This document shows positions 46,201 to 59,300 of a stretch of 64,000 bases of DNA, one piece after another. Each line of letters begins with the position of its first letter. The first letter of the stretch is position 1. Source of the stretch: Caenorhabditis remanei (lineage: Eukaryota; Nematoda; Chromadorea; Rhabditida; Rhabditidae); NCBI RefSeq assembly GCF_010183535.1, contig NC_071331.1, positions 24,862,001 to 24,926,000 of the forward strand, read 5' to 3'. The notes beneath the pieces are model-generated. The model worked only from the letters and a program-made list of their open reading frames with translations, was not told the origin of the DNA and did no database searches. The translations under genes and the position numbers were made by a program.

Positions 46201-48341
46201 AAAATAGATCCAACACTACATTTGAAGTACAAATTACGTGGAGGAGAAGTTAAAATCAAAGCTAATGGACATTCTTACTTTGCTGACGCTTTCAATGAGA
46301 CCACAAATGAAGTTTTTGAGGTATATTTTCATTTTAGATACAAACCCATTCCATTTACACACACACAGACCCAAGGAAGACTGACCCTCACAGCAAGTGA
46401 GGTGAAGGAAACCTTTTTCTCTGTATCGAATAATATTATTTTTCATGTAATTTTTTCAGATTTACGGATGTGTATGGCACGGGTGCCCAAAGTGTTATCC
46501 GGATCGTGACAAGAAATGTCCAATGAGGCCCGACAAAACAATGGAAGCTTTGTATAAGGAAACGATGAAGAGAGAAGAAGATATTCTAAATGAGGGATTT
46601 AATCTAAATTCTGTTTGGGAATGTGAAATATACGAGCAGATGGAAAAAGATAGAGAGATGCAAAAATTCTTTGAGCTAGTAAGTTTTCAAACAAATAGGC
46701 TAAACATAAAGTTTTCTTCAGAACAAGTACGATCAAAGACTCAAACCACGCGAAGCATTGTATGGAGGAAGAACACAGGCATTTCGATCAATGGCAGTTG
46801 CGATTGAAGACATACTTCTAAATTATTATGATTTCAATAGTTTATACCCATATCTCAATGCAGGAGGTACAGCTTACCCACGAGGAAACCCAATTGTGGT
46901 CGATAAGGACTTTCCCAATACTGATGAACCATTAAAACTTAAAGGTATGCATATTTTTCCTATTCTTACTAACATTTACATTATAGGAATTGTGTTTTGT
47001 GATGTACTACCCACACAAGACGCAGCCATGGGGTATTTACCGCAGAAAATAATGAAGAAGCTCATGTTTGTTCTCTGTAGAACTTGTGCGAATAATCAGA
47101 ATATTGAAGGAAAATGTACACATACCAAGGTCTCTGAAAGATTTTTGACTGGCGTATGGTGCACAGATGAGTTGAACAAGGCAGTTTCAAAGGGGTACAA
47201 AGTGCTCAAGTACCATGAAATCTGGCATTGGCCAGAAGAGGCTTGGGTCAAAGGAGGATTCTTTGCCGATTACATCAAACCTCTATTGAAATTGAAACAC
47301 GAAAGTAGTGGATGGCCAAAGGAAAATATGACGGATGAGGAAAAGAAAGCATACATCGCAAGAATATGGGAGATGGATAAAGTCAAACTGGATCCCTTGA
47401 AGATCATAAAAAACAAAGCATTGCGAAGCCTGTGCAAAATATTCCTCAATTCCGCATGGGGTAAGTAGAAATCTATTGTCTTCTAATGTTATTCCTTTTT
47501 CAGGAAAATTTGCACAAAACCCAATGAAAGTTGAGACAAGACTCATCTACAACAGTGATGGACTTGCAATGGCCAATTTTTTCAACGATCCCAACTTTGA
47601 ACCAACCGGACTGCTTCCTTATGGCGAACACAAGCATTTCATCTCAAGAAGACCCAAGAAAGACTTTCTCAAGACATCACCATTCACAAATCTTGCTATT
47701 GCGGCAATCACAACATGTGCGGCCAGGTTGAGACTCACTGAAGCTATAGAGAGAGTTGGAATCAAGAATATGATTTATTGCGGTATGTGAGTAAATGTAA
47801 CACAAATACAACTATTATTTTTAGACACTGACTCTGTGATTTTCAAACAGAAGAAAGGCAGTGATCCTCTCGGGGACCTCAAGGGAGATAATTTAGGTTA
47901 CTTAACGAACGAAATCCCACCAGGGAATGAGTTGGTTGAAGTCGTTGCAATGGCTCCAAAGGTTTATGCTTTGAAGATAAGAGACAAGGACGGCAACTAC
48001 AGCTATACAGTAAAAGCAAAAGGAATGTGTTTGAACAGTGGCAACACTGGAAGTATCAACTTTGACACTATGAAAGAAAGTGTAGGTATCAGTTCTATGA
48101 TCGTTGACAAACGTATTCTTTTCAGATGAATGCATTCATTCGAGATGGCGTAGCAACTCCCATGGAAGGCGAGATGTTAACGTTCAAAAGAGGAGATAAT
48201 GCATTAGATGGCCTTTGGACCTTCAGATTGAAGAAGACTCTCAACCCTCGAATGGACAAGGGACACTACGTTGATGGTGTTGTAGCACCATTCGGACAAA
48301 TATCAGGAGATATACAATTAATTAATGATTATCCTTTCTAA
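43250..48341 (+). CDS. polB: family B DNA polymerase (Polinton type), left copy
   Basis: Sixteen exons, all with GT-AG introns of 40-46 bp except one of 139 bp: 43250-43502, 43549-43849, 43894-44143, 44190-44351, 44397-44680, 44723-44935, 44976-45208, 45252-45489, 45536-45974, 46018-46320, 46460-46678, 46722-46944, 46987-47460, 47504-47782, 47825-48081, 48126-48341. They sum to 4,344 bp, 1,447 aa, no stop. In order: basic tail; Cys/His cluster (about 418-475 and 489-530); Exo I YDMEC (about 553), Exo II AHNGGRYD (about 640), KGFFPHLYN, Exo III YCQSDV (about 775); YGCVWHGCPKCYP (about 893); motif A DFNSLYP (about 1002), motif B KIFLNSAWG (about 1190), motif C YCDTDSV (about 1290). These are the marks of protein-primed polymerases of Polintons, with intact proofreading and palm residues. 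The start follows TTTTTCAG; AATAAA lies at 48349-48354. Confidence 0.93.
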
Positions 48342-48354
48342 CATTGTAAATAAA

Positions 48355-49600
48355 TATTGTAGAGACAAAACATTTGTACACATTTCATACACAATCTACA
48401 CAATCTACGCACAATGTTTGCACAAAAAATATATTGAAAAACAATCTATGCACAATCTCAAAACAAAAATTTTGCAGAGACACAATCTATGCACAATCTC
48501 AAAATATACAGAAATCAGTGTGAAATCTTACAAAAATTGAGAAAAAACAACACGTTTATCAGATTTTCAAAGCTTTTTAGTCAGTTTTTCATGTGAGCAT
48601 GTCTGATTTCACGACATATGTATGCATATATCAACGTTTTAGTAATTTAACCTGAACATATACTCATTTTAAAGGCATAGCCATACATACAGGTCTATAT
48701 TTTGATCCATATACATGCACTTTTACAATATTTCGGTGTATATGCACACGTTTTTGATATATTTCGGTGTATACGCACACGTTTTCACAATATTTCAGTG
48801 CATATGCAGACATTTTCATAATTGTTTAATGTATATGCGTACATTGTTTGCATTATTTTAGTGTATACGCACAGATTTTCACAATACTTTAGTGTATATA
48901 CACCCATTTTCACAATATTTTGATACATACGCACAGATTTTTAAAATATTTTGATCCATATGCGTAGATTTTCGCAATACTTTGGTGTATATGCACCCAT
49001 TTTCACAATATTTTAGTTGTATATACATACATTTCAACATTATTCTGAGGTATACGCACAGATTTTTGCAATATTTCTGTGTATATACACATGTTTTCAA
49101 GATATTTTGGTGTAAATGCACACACTATCACAATGTTTTAGGTGTATATGCACACTTTCTACTTTATTTTTGGTGTATGCACACATATTTCTCACATTAT
49201 TTTAGTGTATACGCACAGGTTTTACAATGTTTTGTTGTATATGCGCAGATTTTCACGAAAATTTGAAACAAATCTAAACATTTTACTCTATTTTCATGTA
49301 TGTCTACACATTTTTTGCCTACAAGTCTACATTTTTTCGTGCACGTGCACACATTTATTAGTTGTTTTTCTTTTTTTTTCATGTAAGATTGCCTGATTTC
49401 ACGACATTTGTATGCATACATACCACCGTTTTAGTGATTTATTCTGAACATATACCCATTTTTACGGTGTTTCCATACATACACACCCACTTTTTGTGTA
49501 TATGCACACACTTTCTCAGTTTTTATTAATTCTGATATAGGCATTTCACGATATTTTGATACAATTCTAGCCATTTTACTCTATTTTTATGCGTCGGCAC
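48355..49600. repeat. AT-rich degenerate array, about 32-bp period, left arm
   Basis: From about 48690 to 49260 the sequence repeats GTATATGCACACGTTTTCAC and AATATTTTAGT-like stretches at 30-35 bp spacing, with strong substitution between copies. Tyr/His/Cys-rich frames arise on both strands; they are by-products. The mirror is 55062-56307. Confidence 0.7.
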
Positions 49601-50060
49601 ACGTTTTAGGCTATTTTCCGTGCACATACACACATTTTTCGTGCACGTACATACATTTTACGTGTATATCTACCCTTTTTCCGTGTATTTCTACATATTT
49701 TCGTGCATTTCCACAGATTTTTCGTAAATGCCCACAGATTTTTCGTGTATTCCTACACTTGTTTCGTATATGCACACATATTTTTCGTGCGTATACACAC
49801 ATTTTTATGTATGAATACAACTTTTTTGTGTATGTCTTCTAGTTTTTACATATACGCCTACAAATTTTTCGTGTATTCCTATATATTTTCGTACATTTCC
49901 ACAGATTTTTCATGTATGCCTGCATATTCTTAGGGTATGCCTACATATTCTTCGGGTATACCTACATATTTTTCATGCATACCTGCATATTTTTCATGGA
50001 TGCTTACACTTTTTCGCGAAAGCCTGCATATTTTTGCCTATGTCTACACTTTTTTCTCTA
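49601..50060. repeat. AT-rich degenerate array, about 25-bp period, left arm
   Basis: Repeats of TTTTTCGTGTATTCCTACA and variants at roughly 25-27 bp, a different register from the preceding array. Together the two make a 1.4-kb AT-rich block between polB and gene B. The mirror is 54602-55061. Confidence 0.7.
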
Positions 50061-50738
50061 TAGGATTATGTTTTTCAATCTTTTGAGATGATACTCGAGC
50101 TTCAATATGGCGGCAACGTTTCTTTTTAACAATATTTACCGTGATAAACACTAACGTATTCATATTACGAAGTACTTGTCATCATATTACCGCTTCATGC
50201 AAAGAAAGCTGATGATACGGGCGCGCATTTTTGCATCTAGGGATGCTTTCCGAGGAAGATGTTTAGTGTTTGTTCATCAACAAATGCCTAAGTTCAGTCG
50301 TAAAAGCTTCATACTTTTATCAATAACCACTTATATTTGCTATCGCTTTTATCTATATGGATCTTTTCTTTGCATTAGGTAGTCACGGTATATTACATTT
50401 TTTCATGGACATATACTTACAGAGCATCAGCATACTACTATCTTCTATTCTATCAACAAAAACACTAAGGTGTAGTTTTTCAATGATGGTTTGATAATCT
50501 ATTTCAGGTACAAGATATGCAACCAACACTATGTATCCTTGAAGAAATATGTGTGTACAGAATAGAACTAAATAGGGTAGCGACAATTTCCAGAAAGGAG
50601 AAGGGTTTTTGACCTAAGCACTTTCTCTGCGTCTCTAACTCTCTCACATTCAGCTACTCAAGGACTATTTTGTGCCATTCCGTATTTTTAACGTCATTGT
50701 GATTGGTGATCTATTTCATAGGCTCTCGTCGTATTATT
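50061..50738. promoter_or_regulatory. upstream region of gene B, left copy
   Basis: No gene is supported (frames of 67-68 codons on both strands have no domain). ATTTCATAG at 50713-50721 may be the gene B trans-splice acceptor. The mirror is 53924-54601. Confidence 0.4.
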
Positions 50739-51391
50739 ATGGATTCCTGTGAGGATTTTGATATGTGTGAGGACTTGGACAGATCAGATATGTACTTGCC
50801 AACAAAGAAAGAGGATAACTCAAAACCATGCAATCATCAAGAGATTGAAGACCGTTTTCGTGAATTCAAGCAATCAACATACAAAGAAATTCACCAGATG
50901 TCGTGTGCTTTGAAGAAAGTTGGATATTCTCCTTTGTGTCCAGACGTCAAACGACGAACAGATTTGGATTATATTCGCGAATGTTTGGATCGAATGACTG
51001 CTGACCAAGCTGTGTTTTACAGCCGAGCTGGTGAAGTATTGGTAGGGTGCTACGTCACTCCATTACGTCCGACTGAAGTTCAATGTGGCCAAGGAAATCT
51101 TAACCTTTGTCAGTATTTTGCTGATAAATGGTGCTATAACATTGATGACAACCAGTATGTAGTGATCAACGGATGTGGGGCTGCTTATCCTGTGTCAGAG
51201 CTGTTCATTGTCAGAGTTCCAAGGTAACTACACTTCTTTTAATTAGAAAATATAATAGTTTTTACAGACCTGAAGCTATGCAAAACGATAAAGAGGTTCG
51301 TGCTCAGAAGAAACGAGACAGCGGCATGAGATGGTCCATACCTTCATCGGATACTTCTGGGGCTCGAGGAATTCTACGTCCTACCAAGTGA
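50739..51391 (+). CDS. element gene B, left copy (novel small protein, 202 aa)
   Basis: Two exons: 50739-51223 and 51268-51391. An acidic N-terminus (about 1-25) precedes a Cys-rich body (HQMSC, PLCPD, REC, GC, QCGQGNLNLCQYF, WCYN) ending NIDDNQYVVINGCGAAYPVSELFIVRVP. The phase-2 intron follows one codon later than in gene A, and the tail is basic. The body aligns with gene A along about 110 residues, so A and B are an old duplicate pair. An in-frame ATG at 50703 lies before the candidate acceptor, so I prefer 50739. An AATAAA signal lies at 51538-51543. Function unknown. Confidence 0.7.
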
Positions 51392-52171
51392 TATGATATT
51401 GTCAAATTGATGAATAATTGATCTTTATGTATATGTTTTGTGTGCTTACTCCTACTTGTTAATAATGTATCAATTGTACACGAATAATGCAACGATTTCA
51501 GTTATATAACTTTTCTATAATGCCTAAAACTGTGTTGAATAAAGAACTATACATAATGTGAAGTTGAAAGAAACAACTATAAAAATGCGGTCTTTACCAC
51601 AAAGTCATCGAAAATAAAAAGAACTGACAGGTCTTTAAATCAAATGGGTTTGAAACATATGCATACTTTATCAAAAGTCAGTGGAGGTCTTCTAACCCAT
51701 ATGCATTATTCGTCGACATAATTATAACATATAACCCCAATAAATGATCATAGCCAGAATTTGTGTGCACTTTCGGAGATTGTTAAAGACAAAAAGGGTA
51801 ATTTTTGAAGAAAGTACGAGGAACGGTAACTCAAATAGGTGCAAAGTCAAATAGCCGCATTGCGATATAATAAGCTCAGGAGAACACACGAAACCTATGT
51901 TTCAATATAAATTTAGCAAAATATTAGTATTTAGAAATAACTTTCATTGAAAAAATCATTCAATTTATGAGTTTTTGTCATGAATACTCATTTTTGCAAC
52001 TCAAAACAACACGCAAAAAGACATAGACCCGCGATATTCTCCCGCAATTGTAAGGGTGAGGAGAAGGGGGGTCCTGTTTTTTTTGGCACTGTGTGAGATA
52101 GAGTGTGTAAAGACGATGTGCCCCGGTTTTTTGACAACGCGAATAGCGGTGAGTAGTATGGGGGTAAGGAT
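51392..52171. other. inner flank of the left arm
   Basis: Contains the gene B 3' end and non-coding DNA. From 52030 inward the sequence becomes G-rich toward the spacer. Low-complexity frames crossing the centre are not called. The mirror is 52491-53270. Confidence 0.5.
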
Positions 52172-52490
52172 GGAAGGGGGACGCCCTCCTCTTTTTTCAC
52201 ACTCTCTCATCCACCAAAGCGGAAGCATACCGGGCCACCCTCCTCCTCACCCCAGCAGAAAAAAACGGGAACCCCCCAGCGGGTCTTCTTTTTTCGGAAA
52301 GTTGTCCCGTTTTTTTCCGCTGGGGTGGTCCTGTTTTTTTTCCGCTGGGGTGGGGAGGAGGGTGGTCCTGTTTTTTTCCGCTGGGGTGGTGAGAGAGTGT
52401 GTAAAAAGAGGAGGGTGGTCCTGTTTTTTTCCGCTGGGTTGGGGGGTGTCGTGCGGGGAACAGCTGTTAGGGGGACCTTCCCCTTCCCGG
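52172..52490. other. central spacer of the palindrome, G/T-rich repeats
   Basis: 319 bp unlike the arms. It holds four or so copies of GGTCCTGTTTTTTTCCGCTGG, strong strand asymmetry (G/T on the plus strand in the right two thirds), and at 52240-52327 an inverted repeat of the CCCCAGC...GCTGGGG type. No gene: the frames across it are extensions of low-complexity sequence. Confidence 0.8.
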
Positions 52491-53270
52491 ATCCTTACCC
52501 CCATACTACTCACCGCTATTCGCGTTGTCAAAAAACCGGGGCACATCGTCTTTACACACTCTATCTCACACAGTGCCAAAAAAAACAGGACCCCCCTTCT
52601 CCTCACCCTTACAATTGCGGGAGAATATCGCGGGTCTATGTCTTTTTGCGTGTTGTTTTGAGTTGCAAAAATGAGTATTCATGACAAAAACTCATAAATT
52701 GAATGATTTTTTCAATGAAAGTTATTTCTAAATACTAATATTTTGCTAAATTTATATTGAAACATAGGTTTCGTGTGTTCTCCTGAGCTTATTATATCGC
52801 AATGCGGCTATTTGACTTTGCACCTATTTGAGTTACCGTTCCTCGTACTTTCTTCAAAAATTACCCTTTTTGTCTTTAACAATCTCCGAAAGTGCACACA
52901 AATTCTGGCTATGATCATTTATTGGGGTTATATGTTATAATTATGTCGACGAATAATGCATATGGGTTAGAAGACCTCCACTGACTTTTGATAAAGTATG
53001 CATATGTTTCAAACCCATTTGATTTAAAGACCTGTCAGTTCTTTTTATTTTCGATGACTTTGTGGTAAAGACCGCATTTTTATAGTTGTTTCTTTCAACT
53101 TCACATTATGTATAGTTCTTTATTCAACACAGTTTTAGGCATTATAGAAAAGTTATATAACTGAAATCGTTGCATTATTCGTGTACAATTGATACATTAT
53201 TAACAAGTAGGAGTAAGCACACAAAACATATACATAAAGATCAATTATTCATCAATTTGACAATATCATA

Positions 53271-53923
53271 TCACTTGGTAGGACGTAGAATTCCTCGAGC
53301 CCCAGAAGTATCCGATGAAGGTATGGACCATCTCATGCCGCTGTCTCGTTTCTTCTGAGCACGAACCTCTTTATCGTTTTGCATAGCTTCAGGTCTGTAA
53401 AAACTATTATATTTTCTAATTAAAAGAAGTGTAGTTACCTTGGAACTCTGACAATGAACAGCTCTGACACAGGATAAGCAGCCCCACATCCGTTGATCAC
53501 TACATACTGGTTGTCATCAATGTTATAGCACCATTTATCAGCAAAATACTGACAAAGGTTAAGATTTCCTTGGCCACATTGAACTTCAGTCGGACGTAAT
53601 GGAGTGACGTAGCACCCTACCAATACTTCACCAGCTCGGCTGTAAAACACAGCTTGGTCAGCAGTCATTCGATCCAAACATTCGCGAATATAATCCAAAT
53701 CTGTTCGTCGTTTGACGTCTGGACACAAAGGAGAATATCCAACTTTCTTCAAAGCACACGACATCTGGTGAATTTCTTTGTATGTTGATTGCTTGAATTC
53801 ACGAAAACGGTCTTCAATCTCTTGATGATTGCATGGTTTTGAGTTATCCTCTTTCTTTGTTGGCAAGTACATATCTGATCTGTCCAAGTCCTCACACATA
53901 TCAAAATCCTCACAGGAATCCAT
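53271..53923 (-). CDS. element gene B, right copy
   Basis: Exons 53923-53439 and 53394-53271, protein identical to the left copy. The poly(A) signal mirror is at 53119-53124. It converges with the left copy on the spacer. Confidence 0.7.
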
Positions 53924-54601
53924 AATAATACGACGAGAGCCTATGAAATAGATCACCAATCACAATGACGTTAAAAATACGGAATGGCACAAAATAGTCC
54001 TTGAGTAGCTGAATGTGAGAGAGTTAGAGACGCAGAGAAAGTGCTTAGGTCAAAAACCCTTCTCCTTTCTGGAAATTGTCGCTACCCTATTTAGTTCTAT
54101 TCTGTACACACATATTTCTTCAAGGATACATAGTGTTGGTTGCATATCTTGTACCTGAAATAGATTATCAAACCATCATTGAAAAACTACACCTTAGTGT
54201 TTTTGTTGATAGAATAGAAGATAGTAGTATGCTGATGCTCTGTAAGTATATGTCCATGAAAAAATGTAATATACCGTGACTACCTAATGCAAAGAAAAGA
54301 TCCATATAGATAAAAGCGATAGCAAATATAAGTGGTTATTGATAAAAGTATGAAGCTTTTACGACTGAACTTAGGCATTTGTTGATGAACAAACACTAAA
54401 CATCTTCCTCGGAAAGCATCCCTAGATGCAAAAATGCGCGCCCGTATCATCAGCTTTCTTTGCATGAAGCGGTAATATGATGACAAGTACTTCGTAATAT
54501 GAATACGTTAGTGTTTATCACGGTAAATATTGTTAAAAAGAAACGTTGCCGCCATATTGAAGCTCGAGTATCATCTCAAAAGATTGAAAAACATAATCCT
54601 A

Positions 54602-56307
54602 TAGAGAAAAAAGTGTAGACATAGGCAAAAATATGCAGGCTTTCGCGAAAAAGTGTAAGCATCCATGAAAAATATGCAGGTATGCATGAAAAATATGTAG
54701 GTATACCCGAAGAATATGTAGGCATACCCTAAGAATATGCAGGCATACATGAAAAATCTGTGGAAATGTACGAAAATATATAGGAATACACGAAAAATTT
54801 GTAGGCGTATATGTAAAAACTAGAAGACATACACAAAAAAGTTGTATTCATACATAAAAATGTGTGTATACGCACGAAAAATATGTGTGCATATACGAAA
54901 CAAGTGTAGGAATACACGAAAAATCTGTGGGCATTTACGAAAAATCTGTGGAAATGCACGAAAATATGTAGAAATACACGGAAAAAGGGTAGATATACAC
55001 GTAAAATGTATGTACGTGCACGAAAAATGTGTGTATGTGCACGGAAAATAGCCTAAAACGTGTGCCGACGCATAAAAATAGAGTAAAATGGCTAGAATTG
55101 TATCAAAATATCGTGAAATGCCTATATCAGAATTAATAAAAACTGAGAAAGTGTGTGCATATACACAAAAAGTGGGTGTGTATGTATGGAAACACCGTAA
55201 AAATGGGTATATGTTCAGAATAAATCACTAAAACGGTGGTATGTATGCATACAAATGTCGTGAAATCAGGCAATCTTACATGAAAAAAAAAGAAAAACAA
55301 CTAATAAATGTGTGCACGTGCACGAAAAAATGTAGACTTGTAGGCAAAAAATGTGTAGACATACATGAAAATAGAGTAAAATGTTTAGATTTGTTTCAAA
55401 TTTTCGTGAAAATCTGCGCATATACAACAAAACATTGTAAAACCTGTGCGTATACACTAAAATAATGTGAGAAATATGTGTGCATACACCAAAAATAAAG
55501 TAGAAAGTGTGCATATACACCTAAAACATTGTGATAGTGTGTGCATTTACACCAAAATATCTTGAAAACATGTGTATATACACAGAAATATTGCAAAAAT
55601 CTGTGCGTATACCTCAGAATAATGTTGAAATGTATGTATATACAACTAAAATATTGTGAAAATGGGTGCATATACACCAAAGTATTGCGAAAATCTACGC
55701 ATATGGATCAAAATATTTTAAAAATCTGTGCGTATGTATCAAAATATTGTGAAAATGGGTGTATATACACTAAAGTATTGTGAAAATCTGTGCGTATACA
55801 CTAAAATAATGCAAACAATGTACGCATATACATTAAACAATTATGAAAATGTCTGCATATGCACTGAAATATTGTGAAAACGTGTGCGTATACACCGAAA
55901 TATATCAAAAACGTGTGCATATACACCGAAATATTGTAAAAGTGCATGTATATGGATCAAAATATAGACCTGTATGTATGGCTATGCCTTTAAAATGAGT
56001 ATATGTTCAGGTTAAATTACTAAAACGTTGATATATGCATACATATGTCGTGAAATCAGACATGCTCACATGAAAAACTGACTAAAAAGCTTTGAAAATC
56101 TGATAAACGTGTTGTTTTTTCTCAATTTTTGTAAGATTTCACACTGATTTCTGTATATTTTGAGATTGTGCATAGATTGTGTCTCTGCAAAATTTTTGTT
56201 TTGAGATTGTGCATAGATTGTTTTTCAATATATTTTTTGTGCAAACATTGTGCGTAGATTGTGTAGATTGTGTATGAAATGTGTACAAATGTTTTGTCTC
56301 TACAATA
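54602..56307. repeat. AT-rich degenerate arrays, right arm
   Basis: Mirror of 48355-50060. Confidence 0.7.
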
Positions 56308-56320
56308 TTTATTTACAATG

Positions 56321-59300
56321 TTAGAAAGGATAATCATTAATTAATTGTATATCTCCTGATATTTGTCCGAATGGTGCTACAACACCATCAACGTAGTGTC
56401 CCTTGTCCATTCGAGGGTTGAGAGTCTTCTTCAATCTGAAGGTCCAAAGGCCATCTAATGCATTATCTCCTCTTTTGAACGTTAACATCTCGCCTTCCAT
56501 GGGAGTTGCTACGCCATCTCGAATGAATGCATTCATCTGAAAAGAATACGTTTGTCAACGATCATAGAACTGATACCTACACTTTCTTTCATAGTGTCAA
56601 AGTTGATACTTCCAGTGTTGCCACTGTTCAAACACATTCCTTTTGCTTTTACTGTATAGCTGTAGTTGCCGTCCTTGTCTCTTATCTTCAAAGCATAAAC
56701 CTTTGGAGCCATTGCAACGACTTCAACCAACTCATTCCCTGGTGGGATTTCGTTCGTTAAGTAACCTAAATTATCTCCCTTGAGGTCCCCGAGAGGATCA
56801 CTGCCTTTCTTCTGTTTGAAAATCACAGAGTCAGTGTCTAAAAATAATAGTTGTATTTGTGTTACATTTACTCACATACCGCAATAAATCATATTCTTGA
56901 TTCCAACTCTCTCTATAGCTTCAGTGAGTCTCAACCTGGCCGCACATGTTGTGATTGCCGCAATAGCAAGATTTGTGAATGGTGATGTCTTGAGAAAGTC
57001 TTTCTTGGGTCTTCTTGAGATGAAATGCTTGTGTTCGCCATAAGGAAGCAGTCCGGTTGGTTCAAAGTTGGGATCGTTGAAAAAATTGGCCATTGCAAGT
57101 CCATCACTGTTGTAGATGAGTCTTGTCTCAACTTTCATTGGGTTTTGTGCAAATTTTCCTGAAAAAGGAATAACATTAGAAGACAATAGATTTCTACTTA
57201 CCCCATGCGGAATTGAGGAATATTTTGCACAGGCTTCGCAATGCTTTGTTTTTTATGATCTTCAAGGGATCCAGTTTGACTTTATCCATCTCCCATATTC
57301 TTGCGATGTATGCTTTCTTTTCCTCATCCGTCATATTTTCCTTTGGCCATCCACTACTTTCGTGTTTCAATTTCAATAGAGGTTTGATGTAATCGGCAAA
57401 GAATCCTCCTTTGACCCAAGCCTCTTCTGGCCAATGCCAGATTTCATGGTACTTGAGCACTTTGTACCCCTTTGAAACTGCCTTGTTCAACTCATCTGTG
57501 CACCATACGCCAGTCAAAAATCTTTCAGAGACCTTGGTATGTGTACATTTTCCTTCAATATTCTGATTATTCGCACAAGTTCTACAGAGAACAAACATGA
57601 GCTTCTTCATTATTTTCTGCGGTAAATACCCCATGGCTGCGTCTTGTGTGGGTAGTACATCACAAAACACAATTCCTATAATGTAAATGTTAGTAAGAAT
57701 AGGAAAAATATGCATACCTTTAAGTTTTAATGGTTCATCAGTATTGGGAAAGTCCTTATCGACCACAATTGGGTTTCCTCGTGGGTAAGCTGTACCTCCT
57801 GCATTGAGATATGGGTATAAACTATTGAAATCATAATAATTTAGAAGTATGTCTTCAATCGCAACTGCCATTGATCGAAATGCCTGTGTTCTTCCTCCAT
57901 ACAATGCTTCGCGTGGTTTGAGTCTTTGATCGTACTTGTTCTGAAGAAAACTTTATGTTTAGCCTATTTGTTTGAAAACTTACTAGCTCAAAGAATTTTT
58001 GCATCTCTCTATCTTTTTCCATCTGCTCGTATATTTCACATTCCCAAACAGAATTTAGATTAAATCCCTCATTTAGAATATCTTCTTCTCTCTTCATCGT
58101 TTCCTTATACAAAGCTTCCATTGTTTTGTCGGGCCTCATTGGACATTTCTTGTCACGATCCGGATAACACTTTGGGCACCCGTGCCATACACATCCGTAA
58201 ATCTGAAAAAATTACATGAAAAATAATATTATTCGATACAGAGAAAAAGGTTTCCTTCACCTCACTTGCTGTGAGGGTCAGTCTTCCTTGGGTCTGTGTG
58301 TGTGTAAATGGAATGGGTTTGTATCTAAAATGAAAATATACCTCAAAAACTTCATTTGTGGTCTCATTGAAAGCGTCAGCAAAGTAAGAATGTCCATTAG
58401 CTTTGATTTTAACTTCTCCTCCACGTAATTTGTACTTCAAATGTAGTGTTGGATCTATTTTCTCAAGCCATTGGATATACTTTAACGCTAACATTGAATT
58501 ATTTCCCCCTCCATAGCCATTCTCGGGAGTATATCCAACATCTCCCTTCTTGATGTATTCGTGCTTCAATACGAACATAACATAGGAAGCTATAGTACAT
58601 CCATTGACAATTGGGTTCCAACCATTGAAAGTCGATTCACACATCTGTAAAAACAAAAATACTAACAGGTTGAAACAATTTACTAACCTCAATGAAAGAC
58701 ATCAATGTTAACGTGAGAATGCGAACATCCGATTGGCAATACTTTAGCAGCTCATCATGTAACTTGAATCCATCATGGTAACACTTTTCATACCAGTCAT
58801 CAAATTCTTTCTTTGTAGAAGGTGCCATGAACTGTGGGCTGTAGTATTCCTTCGATGGCAACGTTTTCAATTCTTTATCGTAATTGTCCGGATGATTGTA
58901 TAAGTGGGGAAAGAAACCTTTTGCCTCGCCCTCCAGGCCAAAAGCTCCAGGCATTTTGGCTAGTCCCATTTGCAAGTATTGGAAAGAATCACGAAAATGC
59001 AACTTTCTTTTCTCATATTCAAACTCTGCCGTTATGATTGTCATCCCATTCAATAAAATTTTTGGTTCTTTTGCCTTTGTGCCTCCTTGCCTATCGAGCT
59101 CTGCTAACAACATAACATGGTCATACCTGAAAATATCTTGGAAGTTGAAAATGTTTTATTACTGAAACATACCTTCCACCATTGTGTGCTATAACGTAAG
59201 CACCAGCTGCTCGTGGATTATGTAGCAAGAAATCTGCAAAACTGGCTAATGGAGAATCGTGTTTGTTATTTTTGAATGGTGGAAAATTCTTGTAGCTGTA

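Larger units (their letters stand above)
41243..52171 (+). repeat. left arm of the giant inverted repeat
   Basis: The arm ends where GGGGTAAGGAT stops matching its mirror. Order from the tip: subterminal motif region (41243-42200), gene A (outward), divergent promoter, polB (inward), AT-rich arrays (48355-50060), gene B (inward), inner flank. Confidence 0.92.

Noticed and set aside
48879..49396. Tyr/His/Cys-rich frames in the AT-rich arrays
   Set aside because: Repeats of GTATATGCACAC produce them in more than one frame and on both strands.
50383..50586. 67-codon minus-strand frame before gene B
   Set aside because: Has hydrophobic residues but no clear signal peptide, domain, or acceptor; could not be supported.
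52056..52684. Frames of 119-201 codons crossing the palindrome centre
   Set aside because: Low-complexity G-rich sequence; the two strands give the same peptide by symmetry; no splice or start context.
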